NCBI RefSeq assembly: GCF_036250735.1
Contig: NZ_CP109430.1
Location: forward strand, 10,416,001-10,480,000
DNA from: Streptosporangium sp. NBC_01495
GTDB taxonomy: Bacteria; Actinomycetota; Actinomycetes; Streptosporangiales; Streptosporangiaceae
Direction of reading: 5' to 3'
Length of the DNA: 64,000 nucleotides
The first letter of the stretch is position 1, and each line of letters starts with the position of its first letter. Shown piece after piece: positions 34,205-43,182 of this stretch. Both the position numbers and the translations under genes were made by a program. The notes under the pieces were generated by a model. The model saw only the letters and a program-made list of their open reading frames with translations, ran no database searches and was not told the DNA's origin.

Positions 34205-34254
34205 CTCGCGCTCCTCTGTAGTGACGCGCTTCGTCCCATCCAGAAAACTACATC

Positions 34255-34281
34255 AAGTGCAAAATTGCAATACGTGCAAAG
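34255..34281. promoter_or_regulatory. TGCAA repeats between P450 and TetR
   Basis: An inverted repeat TGCAA-AA-TTGCA (34258-34269) is followed by a second AcGTGCAAA, giving two GTGCAAA direct repeats 18 bp apart in an AT-rich stretch. This is the likely operator for the divergent TetR. Confidence 0.6.
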
Positions 34282-34308
34282 TATGGTCTGATGCATTAAG
34301 CTGCCCGC

Positions 34309-34932
34309 ATGAGTGAGGTCCTGGGACTGCGTGAACGCAAGAAGCTCCGCACCCGGCACGCGCTCATCGCCGCGGCCTTCGAGCTCTTCATGGAGAAGGG
34401 CTACGAGCAGACCACCGTCTCGGAGATCGCCGCGGCCGCCGACGTCTCGACGCGCACCTTCTTCAGCTACTTCGCGAGCAAGGAGGACGTGGTCTTCCAC
34501 AACGCGCGCGACGGCATCGAGCGCGTGCTGCGGGTGATCGCGGAGCCCCGTCCGGGAGACCGGGCGATCGACCTCCTGGCCCGCGCCGTCACCTCCGGCT
34601 TCTCCATGGTCGCCCTCGACGAGCGACTCCGGCGCGAGATAGGCCCGGCCAACTACCTCGCCATGACCGTCCCCTCGCTGCGGGCGCGCGGTCTGCTGCT
34701 CCTCTTCGAGAGCCAGCGGGAGCTCGCCGAGACTCTGCACCGGGCATGCCCGGAGGAGCTGAGCCTCGTCGAGGCGTCGGCGGCCGTCGGCGCGGTGATC
34801 GGCGGGGGCAAGCTCGCCTCCTTCGTCAGCATGAGCAACGGCGCCTCACCGGAGGAGATGCTGGAGGCCGGTCGCCAGGCCGTCGAGTTCGCCCTCTCGG
34901 CCCTCCGCGCCGTCGCCTCACAGCCGTCCTGA
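34309..34932 (+). CDS. TetR family regulator
   Basis: 207 residues. HTH: LRTRHALIAAAFELFMEKGY, EQTTVSEIAAAADVSTRTFFSYFASKEDVV. The tail has a conserved-type helical ligand domain ending EMLEAGRQAVEFALSAL. Typical local repressor of the divergent P450-ferredoxin operon. Confidence 0.92.
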   Translation: MSEVLGLRERKKLRTRHALIAAAFELFMEKGYEQTTVSEIAAAADVSTRTFFSYFASKEDVVFHNARDGIERVLRVIAEPRPGDRAIDLLARAVTSGFSMVALDERLRREIGPANYLAMTVPSLRARGLLLLFESQRELAETLHRACPEELSLVEASAAVGAVIGGGKLASFVSMSNGASPEEMLEAGRQAVEFALSALRAVASQPS

Positions 34933-35100
34933 ACTCACTGACCTCGCTGAATCCATCCGTGAGTGTCTTTTCCGGTGGGAGTCTCGGCGCTCGCCCCGCG
35001 AGCTCGGCCAGGCACCGGGTGGACCCGGGCGGGTTTCGTTCCGGCCGCGCCGTTGCCGCGGATCGGCCGGTCACGGTCGTCGTGTCGAGGGTGTCCGGGC

Positions 35101-35144
35101 CGTCGGCCGGGCTACGTCGACGCCGTCGGCCGGGCTACGTCGAC
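35101..35144. repeat. two 21-bp direct repeats (23-bp period) at the 3' end of the AfsR-like gene
   Basis: CGTCGGCCGGGCTACGTCGAC occurs at 35101-35121 and again at 35124-35144. The second copy contains the regulator's stop codon at 35135-35137, so the duplication added a second copy just beyond the gene end. Confidence 0.7.
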
Positions 35145-38100
35145 AGCACGGCGGTCTGGTCGCGCTCGGGTGCGCCGATCTGCTCGAAGAGCGCGTGGGC
35201 CTGTCGCCAGCGGACCTTGGCCAGCTGGGTTCTCCCCTGGCGTTGGTGGGCGTGGCCGCTGGTGAGCAGGGTGCGGGCCTGCGCCAGCCGCTGGCCGGCG
35301 CGTCGTTGTGTGCTCAGCGCGCGGTGGCAGTGTTCCAGGCATCCGGACATGTCTCCAAGGCCGAGGAAGCCGATGGCGAGGCTGCTGTGGGCCTGCGCGG
35401 CCAGGAGCGCGTATCCGGAGGCGCGGGCGAGGTCCAACGCCTTGGTGGCGTGCTTGTTGGCGCCGTCGTAGTCATGCCGGGAGGCGTTGAGGCGGGAAAG
35501 TGTGAGCAGCGTCTCGACCTCGCCGCGTCGATGTCCGGTGCGGCGGATGATGTCCAGCGCGAGATCGAGCCGGTCGGCGGCGTCGGCCAGGAGAGCCTGC
35601 CTTATCTGGACGTCGGCGAGACCCGCGTGGGCGAAGACCTCGTGGCGGCCGTCAGACAGCCGTTGGGCTATGTCGAGGCTGGTGGTGAAGGCCGCGGTGG
35701 CATCCTGGTATCGCCCGGCGTCGCGGTGCACCAGACCGAGGCCGTTCAGGGCGGCTGCCTCCTCGCGCTGGGCACCGATGGTTCTGCAGATGGTCAGAGA
35801 CCGGTCGAGTGAGTGGAGCGCGTCACCGAGGCGGCCCTGTTCCCGGTGGAGGATGGCCATGTTGATCATGGAGATGGCCTCACATTGACGCTGGCCGGCC
35901 TGGCGCAGCAGCGGCAGCGCGAGTTCGCCGACCTCGGCCGCCCGACTCAGGTCGCCGATCAGTAGGTACGCGGGCAGCAGGTTGGCGAGCACGTCAGCCT
36001 CGCCGCGTTCGTCACCGATCTCCCGCTCGATGGCCAACGCCTGCGCGTAAAGGCGGATCGCCGGCTGGGTCTGGCCCAGTTGGTCGAGCGCGATGGCGGT
36101 GTTGCTCCGGGCCACCGCCTCTCCCCGCCGCCACCCCGCGCGCCGGGCGAGGACCGCCGCGGCCTCGCATTCGTCGATCGCCGTTTGGAACTCGGCGTTG
36201 CGCCAGCGCAGGAACCCCAGGTTGTGCCGCATCGCCGCCTCGCCGAGCACGTCGCCGGCCTGTCGCGCGGCGCTGAGTCCGGTCCGCGCGATCGACAGCC
36301 ACTGTGTCAGCGAGGCGTGCACCTGCAGGAAGTCGCGAAGCGTGTGGACCAGTTGCCACACCATCCGATGCCTGCCGGACACGGCGGCGTGGTCGAGCGC
36401 CGCGATCAGATTCGCCCACTCGACGGTGATCCACTGCCGAGCGTGGATCACTTCGGGGAATCGCAGGGGTGATACGCCTGCCGGAAGGGGATCGGGAGGC
36501 AGCCTCAGGCGGAACTGCCCGTTGAAGGTGGTGGCCTGGCAGGCGGTGTGGAGGTAGAAGTGGAGCAGGTGGTCGACCGCGCGTTCGCGTTCCGCGGGCG
36601 GGTCGTGTTCGGCGGCGAGTTGCCTGGCGTACTCCAGCAGCAGGTCGTGGCAGACCAGTCGGCCGTCAGCGGCGATCTCGGCCAGGTGAAACCGGGTCAG
36701 CACATCGATCAGCGGCGTCACGTCCTCCACGGGCAGACCGGTGAGCGCCGCTACGGCGGTGGTGGCCAACCCGGCGGGGGCCGGCACCAGCCCCAGCAGC
36801 CGGAACACCCGCCTGGCCTCAGCCGGAAGGGCCCGGTACGACAGGTCGAACGCGCCGCGAACCGTCGCGCTGCCGTCGCCGTCGACCCGCAACTGGCTCA
36901 TCGGGCCGTACGCGGCCAGCTCCTCGACCTGCTGCCGCACGCCCAGGTGGGGGCGGTCCGCCAAGCGCGCCCCGGCGATACGGAGAGCCAGCGGCAGGTG
37001 ACCACAGAGATTCGCCAGTTCGACCGCGGCGCCCCGGTCGGCGCCGATCCGGTCCACACCGGCCACGCGGGCCAGCACGTCGACGGCGTCCTCGGCGGGC
37101 AGGACGTCAAGTTTGAGTCGATGGGCGCCGTCCAGCGCCACCAGGCCGCTCAGCCGGTCTCGGCTGGTCACCAACATCAGGCATCCGGGGGCACCCGGTA
37201 GCAGTGGGCGCATCTGATCCGCGTCGGCGACGTTGTCCAGGACGACCAGCATCCGCCGGCCCGCCAGCATCGACCGGTACAGGGCGGTCTGCGCGTCCAC
37301 GCTGATCGGGATGCGCTCGGCGGTCACCCCCAAAGCGCCCAGCAACAGAGCCAACGCCCCGACAGGCGACATCCGCGGTCCGGTGTGGAAGCCGCGCATG
37401 TTCACGAAGAGCTGCCCGTCCGGGAACCGCCCGCTGACCCGGTGAGCCCAGTGCACCGCGAGGCTCGTCTTACCCACCCCGGCAGTCCCGGTGATCACGG
37501 CGAGCACCGTGGCCGTGGCGGGCACCTCCGGGTGCAACAGCGCGTCGAGTTCGCGCAGGTACGCGGCACGGCCGACGAAATCGGCGGAGTCCGGTGGGAG
37601 TTGCGCCGGCACCACGGGCTCCGCCGTGCCCGCCGTCCGCCGGTCGATGTCCGTGCCGGTCCCCGTGATGTCCGTGTCGGTTCTCGCGATGTCGGCGCCG
37701 GTCTTCGTGATGTCCGTGCCGGTCCCCGCGGTGTCGGCGATGATCGACGCCTCCAGGTCGCGTAAGTGCGGGCCAGGCTCCAGGCCGAGCTCGGCGACCA
37801 GCAGGCGGCGGGCGCGCCGGTAGGTTTCGAGGGCTTCGGCACGGCGGCCACAGCGGTACAAGGCGATCATCAACTGGCCGTGTAGCCGCTCCCGCAGCGG
37901 GTGTTCGTCGATCAAACTGGACAGCTCGCCGACCAGCTCCCCATGTCGGCCCGCGGCGAGTTCCGCGTCGATCCGGTCCGAGATCGCCGCGAACCGTGCC
38001 TCCTCCAGGCCGCCGCACAACCGTTCCCGCATGGCGTCGGTCGCGGCGTCGGCGAGCGCGGGCCCGCGCCACAGCGCGAGCGCCTCCGCCAGCCGGGCCG

Positions 38101-38476
38101 CGCGCAGGTTCGGCTCCCTGATCCCCCGCGCCTCATCGGCCAGCATGCCGAACCGGTGCAGGTCCACCGACTCCGGTCGGACCTGCAGGCGGTAACCCCC
38201 ACCGAAGGCCAGCAGCCGCACCGGCTCACCGGTGTCGCCATCGGCCGCCGATCGCAGTGCGGTCCGGATGCGGGACATCAAGGTCTGCACCGTCGACCTG
38301 GCCGTCGACGGTGGAGCCTCGTCCCACAGGAGTTTGATGAGGCGCTCGGTGGTGAGCACCCGCTGTGGCTCCAGCAGCAGCATCGCCAGGGCGAGGCGTT
38401 CCTGGCGCCGTCGCAGCCGGAACACCTCGCCGCGGGCGGAGCGAATCTCCACCGCGCCCAGAAGCCTGAACTCCAC
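35135..38476 (-). CDS. AfsR/SARP family regulator (SARP-NB-ARC-TPR)
   Basis: 1113 residues. Order: OmpR-like winged helix (FRLLGAVEIRSARGEVFRLR.., LIKLLWDEAPPSTARSTVQT, residues 1-95), bacterial transcriptional activation domain (about 100-245, MLADEARGIREPNLRAARLA, EALETYRRARRLL), a Thr/Asp-rich hinge (TGTDITKTGADIARTDTDIT), NB-ARC ATPase (P-loop ITGTAGVGKTSLAVHW near 329), then about nine tetratricopeptide repeats. Such proteins activate secondary-metabolite or developmental genes by binding direct repeats and respond to ATP and ligands. GTG 38476 is the only start matching the SARP N-terminus. The divergent MFS gene with 13-bp iterons is a plausible target. Confidence 0.92.
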   Translation of the reverse strand: MEFRLLGAVEIRSARGEVFRLRRRQERLALAMLLLEPQRVLTTERLIKLLWDEAPPSTARSTVQTLMSRIRTALRSAADGDTGEPVRLLAFGGGYRLQVRPESVDLHRFGMLADEARGIREPNLRAARLAEALALWRGPALADAATDAMRERLCGGLEEARFAAISDRIDAELAAGRHGELVGELSSLIDEHPLRERLHGQLMIALYRCGRRAEALETYRRARRLLVAELGLEPGPHLRDLEASIIADTAGTGTDITKTGADIARTDTDITGTGTDIDRRTAGTAEPVVPAQLPPDSADFVGRAAYLRELDALLHPEVPATATVLAVITGTAGVGKTSLAVHWAHRVSGRFPDGQLFVNMRGFHTGPRMSPVGALALLLGALGVTAERIPISVDAQTALYRSMLAGRRMLVVLDNVADADQMRPLLPGAPGCLMLVTSRDRLSGLVALDGAHRLKLDVLPAEDAVDVLARVAGVDRIGADRGAAVELANLCGHLPLALRIAGARLADRPHLGVRQQVEELAAYGPMSQLRVDGDGSATVRGAFDLSYRALPAEARRVFRLLGLVPAPAGLATTAVAALTGLPVEDVTPLIDVLTRFHLAEIAADGRLVCHDLLLEYARQLAAEHDPPAERERAVDHLLHFYLHTACQATTFNGQFRLRLPPDPLPAGVSPLRFPEVIHARQWITVEWANLIAALDHAAVSGRHRMVWQLVHTLRDFLQVHASLTQWLSIARTGLSAARQAGDVLGEAAMRHNLGFLRWRNAEFQTAIDECEAAAVLARRAGWRRGEAVARSNTAIALDQLGQTQPAIRLYAQALAIEREIGDERGEADVLANLLPAYLLIGDLSRAAEVGELALPLLRQAGQRQCEAISMINMAILHREQGRLGDALHSLDRSLTICRTIGAQREEAAALNGLGLVHRDAGRYQDATAAFTTSLDIAQRLSDGRHEVFAHAGLADVQIRQALLADAADRLDLALDIIRRTGHRRGEVETLLTLSRLNASRHDYDGANKHATKALDLARASGYALLAAQAHSSLAIGFLGLGDMSGCLEHCHRALSTQRRAGQRLAQARTLLTSGHAHQRQGRTQLAKVRWRQAHALFEQIGAPERDQTAVLST

Positions 38477-38670
38477 ACCCGAGAGATTACCGGCGCCCCG
38501 GACGGCCAGGCGATGGCAAGGAAACGTCATGCCGGGCGGGCGAGGCTACGTCGGTATGACACCGGATATTCGGATGGAGGTGATCGGGATGCGTCGTGAG
38601 CCGAGCTGGACCTAGTTCTGTCCGTACGGGAGCGTGGTCCGGCTGCCAGCCGGACCACATCGGTCCTCGC

Positions 38671-38735
38671 CGCAGTGAGACACCGCAGTGAGACGCCGTG
38701 GTGAGACGCCGTGGTGAGACGCCGCGGTGAGATGT
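38671..38735. repeat. five tandem 13-bp repeats upstream of the MFS gene
   Basis: Units CGCAGTGAGACAC, CGCAGTGAGACGC, CGTGGTGAGACGC (twice) and CGCGGTGAGATGT. The consensus is CGNNGTGAGACGC. The last unit runs into the annotated GTG start. SARP proteins bind phased direct repeats, so this may be the binding array for the adjacent AfsR-like protein, though the 13-bp spacing is not the classical 11. Confidence 0.7.
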
Positions 38736-40053
38736 GGAGAACGGAACGCCTGTGGACGAGCAGGAGGGCGAAGGTCCCGCGGAGAACGTCGTCGCGGCCG
38801 ACCGGCCCGCCACCTTTCGGGAGGTCTTCGCCGTCGCGGAGTATCGCTCCCTGTTCGCGGCGACGTCGCTGTCCTGGATCGGCGACTACTTCGCCAAGGT
38901 CGCGGTGGCGGTTCTGATCTTCAGCGATACCGGCTCCGCACTGCTGTCCGCCGCGGGCTTCGCCATCAGCTATTTGCCCTGGGTGGTGGGAGGGCCTGTC
39001 CTCGCCGCTCTCGCGGAGCGGTTTCCGTACCGCCGCGTCATGATCATTTGCGATCTGGGCCGAGCGGCTCTCGTGACACTGGTCGCCCTGCCCGGGTTGC
39101 CGTTGCCCGCCCTGCTCCTCCTGCTCATGGTCTCCTCCATGTTCACACCGCCGTTCGAGGCGGCTCGTTCGGCCCTGGTGGCGCAGTTGCTGACCGGAGA
39201 CCGCTACGTGCTGGGTGTCTCGCTGCAGAACACGGCGGGTCAGGCCGCGCAGGTCGCGGGTTACGCGGTGGGAGGGTTGATCGCCGCTGTCGACCCACGT
39301 GGTGCGCTTCTGATCAACGCGGCGACGTTCGGCGCTTCGGCGCTGCTGCTGTGGCGCGGAGTGCGGCCTCGTCCGGCGGCCATGACCAGGGCGCGTCATC
39401 GATCCCTGTTGAAGGAGACCGGTGACGGCCTGAGGTTGGTCTTCGGGAACCGGGTCATGCGGCCGATCGCCCTCGTGGTGTTCAGCCTGGTCGCGATCGT
39501 GATCGTCCCGGAGGGGCTGGCCGCCGCCTGGTCGGCCGAGCTGGACGGGGGCTCTTGGACCACGGGCCTGCTGATGGCGGCGATGCCGATCGGCACCGTC
39601 ATCGGTGCCGTCCTGATGCGGGTGACGGGACCCGAGCGACGACTGAAACTGGTCAAGCCACTCCTGCTGGCGGCCCCTCTCCTTCTTGTGCCCGCTCTGG
39701 CCCGGCCGCCGTTCATCGTGGTGTTCTTTCTGATAGTCGGTGCCGGTATCGCCAACACGGTCATCGTGCCGCTGAACGGCCTGTTCGTCAGCGTGCTCCC
39801 CGGCGACTTCCGGGCCCGTGCTTTCGGGATCATGCAGGGAGGCATCCAGATCACGCTCGCGACCGCCGTACTCACCGCGGGCGCGTTGGCAGAAAGGTTC
39901 TCCGTGCCGGTCCTGGTCGGGGGGTGGGCTCTCTGCGGCCTGGCCTTGGTGGGGGTCGTGGTCAAGACCTGGCCGCGAGGCGATGTCATCGACGCGGAGA
40001 TCGCACGAGTCGCGGAACTCAACCGCGAGGCTTCGGCCGCGCCGGCGCGATGA
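38734..40053 (+). CDS. MFS transporter
   Basis: 439 residues with 12 predicted membrane segments; landmarks are RSLFAATSLSWIGDYFAKVA and LAERFPYRRVMIICDLGRAA (MFS motif A region). It is in the MFS_3/enterobactin-exporter-like group of drug or metabolite efflux proteins. The start may be the GTG at 38734 or a GTG six codons later (38752), because the first overlaps the repeat array. Divergent from AfsR-like. Confidence 0.88.
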   Translation: MENGTPVDEQEGEGPAENVVAADRPATFREVFAVAEYRSLFAATSLSWIGDYFAKVAVAVLIFSDTGSALLSAAGFAISYLPWVVGGPVLAALAERFPYRRVMIICDLGRAALVTLVALPGLPLPALLLLLMVSSMFTPPFEAARSALVAQLLTGDRYVLGVSLQNTAGQAAQVAGYAVGGLIAAVDPRGALLINAATFGASALLLWRGVRPRPAAMTRARHRSLLKETGDGLRLVFGNRVMRPIALVVFSLVAIVIVPEGLAAAWSAELDGGSWTTGLLMAAMPIGTVIGAVLMRVTGPERRLKLVKPLLLAAPLLLVPALARPPFIVVFFLIVGAGIANTVIVPLNGLFVSVLPGDFRARAFGIMQGGIQITLATAVLTAGALAERFSVPVLVGGWALCGLALVGVVVKTWPRGDVIDAEIARVAELNREASAAPAR

Positions 40054-40275
40054 CAGAGGGCGGCGAGCGGGTCCGCCTGTTCGCCGCGTTCCGCCACCAC
40101 CGCATCCCGAAGGTGGCCTTCGGTCATCACAACCTCCTGTCCGTGCTGTTCCCCTGTTCGGCGCGCGTTCGCGGTGTGATCCTCGCGGGGGTACGAGCGC
40201 GCCGATCCATACCTCGGACCAGCCGGTCTTCCTGGTATGTCACCGTTGACGCTTTCGCGTCTACGCTGACGTGAC

Positions 40276-41628
40276 ATGGCGATGCCCTCTCCCACCGCGC
40301 TCCTGCTGAGAGAGAGGCGCTTCGTCCTGCTCGCCTCGGCTCGGACGATCTCCGTGCTGGGTGACGGTTTCGCCCGGGTGGCCCTGGCGTTCGGCGTGAT
40401 CGCGATTCCCGGGAGCACTCCTGAGCAACTGTCCCTGGTGCTGGCCTGCCAGGCCGTGCCGATGCTGCTGCTCATTCTCTTCAGCGGGGTGCTGGCCGAC
40501 CGGTTCTCCCGGTCGGGGCTGATGGTGGTCGCCGATGTTCTGGGGACCGTCGCGTACGGCGGGCTGGCGGTGATGTTCCTGACCGGTGACGCGCCGATCC
40601 CCGCCGTGGCGCTGCTGGCGACCCTCGCAGGGGTGGCCCTCGCCCTGTTCGTACCGGCGATGACCGGGGTGGTGCCGGAGGTCGTCCCCCGGGAGCGGTT
40701 GCAGGAGGCCAACGCCCTGCTCGGGGTCGCGAGGAACGGCGCCATGGTGCTGGGGCTGGCGCTGTCCGGTGTCGTCGTCGCACTGGTCGGCGCCGGGTGG
40801 GCCCTCGCGCTCAACGCCGTCTCGTTCCTCGCCAGCGCCGCGCTGGTCCGCGCCATGCGCCTGCCCCGCCGCCTCCGGGTGTCCATGGGGTCCAGCTGGT
40901 CCGATCTGCGGCACGGCTGGCGGGAGTTCGTCTCACGCCAGTGGCTGTGGGTCGTGGTGGTGCAGTACGCCTTCGTCGTCGCCGCCGTCGGAGCCAACGT
41001 CAGCGTGCTCGGTCCCCTGACCGCCGAGCGGGATCTGGGCGGGGCGAGCTCCTGGGCGCTGATCGTCGCGGCCCAGGCGCTGGGGACGGTCGCGGGCGCG
41101 GGCCTCGCCGCGCGCCTCCGGCCCCGGCGGCCCATGCTCCTCGCGGTCCTGGCCACCTTTCCCACGGCGCTGCCGATGGTGCTCCTCGGCGCCGGGGCGC
41201 CGCTGTGGACGATCGTGGCCGCGATGTTCGCCGCCGGGGTGGCCGGGGACGTGTTCGGCGTGCTGTGGGCCACCACCATGCAGCGCGAGGTGCCTCCCGA
41301 CGCGCTCTCCCGCGTCAGCTCCTACGACTGGTTCGGATCCCTGGCCCTGGCGCCCCTCGGCGTCCTCGCCGCCGGTTCCGTCGCCGCCGCCGTCGGTCCC
41401 GGTACCGCCCTTCTCGGCTGCTCCGCTCTCGTCGTGGTCGCCACGCTCGCGGCGCTGCTCTCCCCCCAGGTCCGTACCCTCCGGGCGCCGGTCTCCGGGG
41501 AGGCGTCGGCCACCGGGGAGGCGCCGGTCTCCGGGGAGGCGCCGGTCTCCGGGGAGGCGCCGGTTCTTGAGGAAGCCGTACGGCCCGCGCCCGGGGAGAG
41601 CGCGGGCCGTACCAAGGAGGGCGGTTAG
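40276..41628 (+). CDS. MFS transporter
   Basis: 450 residues, 12 predicted membrane spans, with SARTISVLGDGFARVALAFG and FSGVLADRFSRSGLMVVADV. It is of the same efflux-type group as the preceding MFS gene but is not a close copy. The C-terminus carries an 18-bp repeat-encoded tail (EAPVSG units, about 41485-41562). It is convergent with the GH16 gene, overlapping by 4 bp. Substrate unknown. Confidence 0.9.
   Translation: MAMPSPTALLLRERRFVLLASARTISVLGDGFARVALAFGVIAIPGSTPEQLSLVLACQAVPMLLLILFSGVLADRFSRSGLMVVADVLGTVAYGGLAVMFLTGDAPIPAVALLATLAGVALALFVPAMTGVVPEVVPRERLQEANALLGVARNGAMVLGLALSGVVVALVGAGWALALNAVSFLASAALVRAMRLPRRLRVSMGSSWSDLRHGWREFVSRQWLWVVVVQYAFVVAAVGANVSVLGPLTAERDLGGASSWALIVAAQALGTVAGAGLAARLRPRRPMLLAVLATFPTALPMVLLGAGAPLWTIVAAMFAAGVAGDVFGVLWATTMQREVPPDALSRVSSYDWFGSLALAPLGVLAAGSVAAAVGPGTALLGCSALVVVATLAALLSPQVRTLRAPVSGEASATGEAPVSGEAPVSGEAPVLEEAVRPAPGESAGRTKEGG
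41578..41612. terminator. hairpin in the end of the MFS gene
   Basis: Perfect 13-bp arms GTACGGCCCGCGC and GCGCGGGCCGTAC with a 9-base loop. It lies within the last codons of the MFS gene, just before the convergent GH16 stop, so it can stop transcripts from both directions. Confidence 0.7.
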
Positions 41629-43034
41629 GAGTTGGGGACGGTGTCGACCCAGGTGGTCGAGGCGGAGCGGTAGTTGTTGACGCGGCTCAGGACGGTGGCG
41701 GGGGCGACGACCTCGTTCTTGGAGTGGTAGAACCAGTCGACCTGCTGGACGTAGTCACGCGAGGTCGAGCTGCCGACCAGGCCGCCGCTGATGAACCAGA
41801 GGTTGAAGTTCACCGACTGCACCGTCTCCGGGTAGTAGTCGCCGCCGTGCTCGGCGAAGAGGGCGCCGTCGATGTAGTACCTGATCTGGCCGCCGGAGAC
41901 CTGGAGGACCAGGTCGTGCCAGCCGGCGTAGCTCTGCCTGACCTCGGTGTGGACGTTCACCGCCTGCCAGGGCTCGTTGCGGTAGGTCTCCCACGATGTG
42001 GCGTACATGATGTTGGCGGGCTCGCCCCAGCCGCCGTTGGGCAGGTACTCGAAGTCCTGCTCGCTGTAGTTGGGGTCCATGTCGGCGGCCAGGGGAGTGA
42101 TCGTGAAGAAGGTCTGCACGACGTGGTCCCCGTCGGGGCCGCTGACCGGGGTGTCGGAGAACTTCACCCTGGCCGCGTAGGTGCCCTCCAGGAACTTGCG
42201 CTGGTGCAGCACCTCCGACTGCTGGGTGCCCGAGGCGGTGCCGTCGGTGACGGCCCTGAGCTGCAGCGCCTTGTTCGTACCGGAGACCGTGGGGAAGGTC
42301 ACGTTCTGCTTGGGCCAGCCGGCGCCGGGCACGCCGGGGCCGCCGCTGTTGGTGCGCACGGTCCAGTTGTGCGCGGAGATGTTCGGGTCGTCGGCGTTGC
42401 TGTACGCGAAGTCGTCGAACACCACCCCGCTGCCCCCGGGAGGGTTCGTGATCGTCGGGGTGGGCGTCGGGGTCGGGTCGCCGCCACCGCCGCCCACGGG
42501 CGAGGTGCCCCAGATCAGGGCGCCGTTCTGGTAGACGGTCACCTTGGTCCAGTCGCCGTACGTCGTGCGGGCCGGGCCGAAGGAGTAGTCGTCGCTCTGG
42601 GTCAGCCGCTGCCAGTCGGCGCGGTAAAAGCGCAGCTGCAGGTCACCGGTCTGCGCCCCGACCGCGAGGTTCCCCGAGGTGAAGCCCACCTCCAGGTAGC
42701 GGTCGGCGGTGGACGTGCCGGGGGAGAGCGTCCCGAAGGTCCCGGTGACCGTGGAGCAGGAGACCACCGCCCACGAGCACGCGAAACGGTACTGCGGCGA
42801 TCCGGTGTCCGCCTTGAAGTAGTAGCGGATCTTCACACCGCTCAGCGGCACGGCCGAGGTGCCGCTGTTGACCAGGTTGAACCACGGCTCGACCTGGTCG
42901 GCGATCGCTCCGGTGGCGCCTGTCTTGTACTGGAGCCTGACGGACTGCTGGGCGCTCGCCGGGTTGGCCGCGACGCCCACCAGCGCGAGCAGCATGGCGG
43001 ACACGAGTCCGCCGAGTAACAGCTTTCTGCGCAC
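41625..43034 (-). CDS. secreted CBM3-GH16 glycoside hydrolase
   Basis: 469 residues. Signal peptide (RRKLLLGGLVSAMLLALVGVA..SAQ), then a family 3 cellulose-binding module (SVRLQYKTGATGAIADQVEP, SGVKIRYYFKAD, about 30-165), a Thr-Pro linker (DPTPTPTPTITNPPGG), and a GH16-like domain from about 210. The motif YSEQDFEYL fits the GH16 ExDxE catalytic signature (Glu nucleophile, Asp, Glu acid/base). It is probably an extracellular endo-beta-glucanase or similar. It heads a glycan-use cluster with GH20 and a sugar ABC importer. Confidence 0.85.
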   Translation of the reverse strand: MRRKLLLGGLVSAMLLALVGVAANPASAQQSVRLQYKTGATGAIADQVEPWFNLVNSGTSAVPLSGVKIRYYFKADTGSPQYRFACSWAVVSCSTVTGTFGTLSPGTSTADRYLEVGFTSGNLAVGAQTGDLQLRFYRADWQRLTQSDDYSFGPARTTYGDWTKVTVYQNGALIWGTSPVGGGGGDPTPTPTPTITNPPGGSGVVFDDFAYSNADDPNISAHNWTVRTNSGGPGVPGAGWPKQNVTFPTVSGTNKALQLRAVTDGTASGTQQSEVLHQRKFLEGTYAARVKFSDTPVSGPDGDHVVQTFFTITPLAADMDPNYSEQDFEYLPNGGWGEPANIMYATSWETYRNEPWQAVNVHTEVRQSYAGWHDLVLQVSGGQIRYYIDGALFAEHGGDYYPETVQSVNFNLWFISGGLVGSSTSRDYVQQVDWFYHSKNEVVAPATVLSRVNNYRSASTTWVDTVPNS

Positions 43035-43039
43035 TTTCT

Positions 43040-43180
43040 TTCCTTTCCTGGGTGCTTTCCGGGATTTGCGGGGCCTGGGGATTTGCGGGGCCGGGGTGCG
43101 GGCCTGGGGTGCGGGGCCGGGGTGCGGGGCCGGGGTGCGGGCCTGGGGTGCGGGGTCCGGGGGGTTTGCGGGGCCTGGGG
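43040..43180. repeat. low-complexity GGGCC/GGGTGCG tandem tract
   Basis: About 140 bp of imperfect GGGGCCGGGGTGCGGGCCTG repeats between the GH16 and GH20 genes. Apparent frames through it are repetitive (RGAGPGCGPG) and not credible genes. Confidence 0.6.
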
Positions 43181-43182
43181 TT

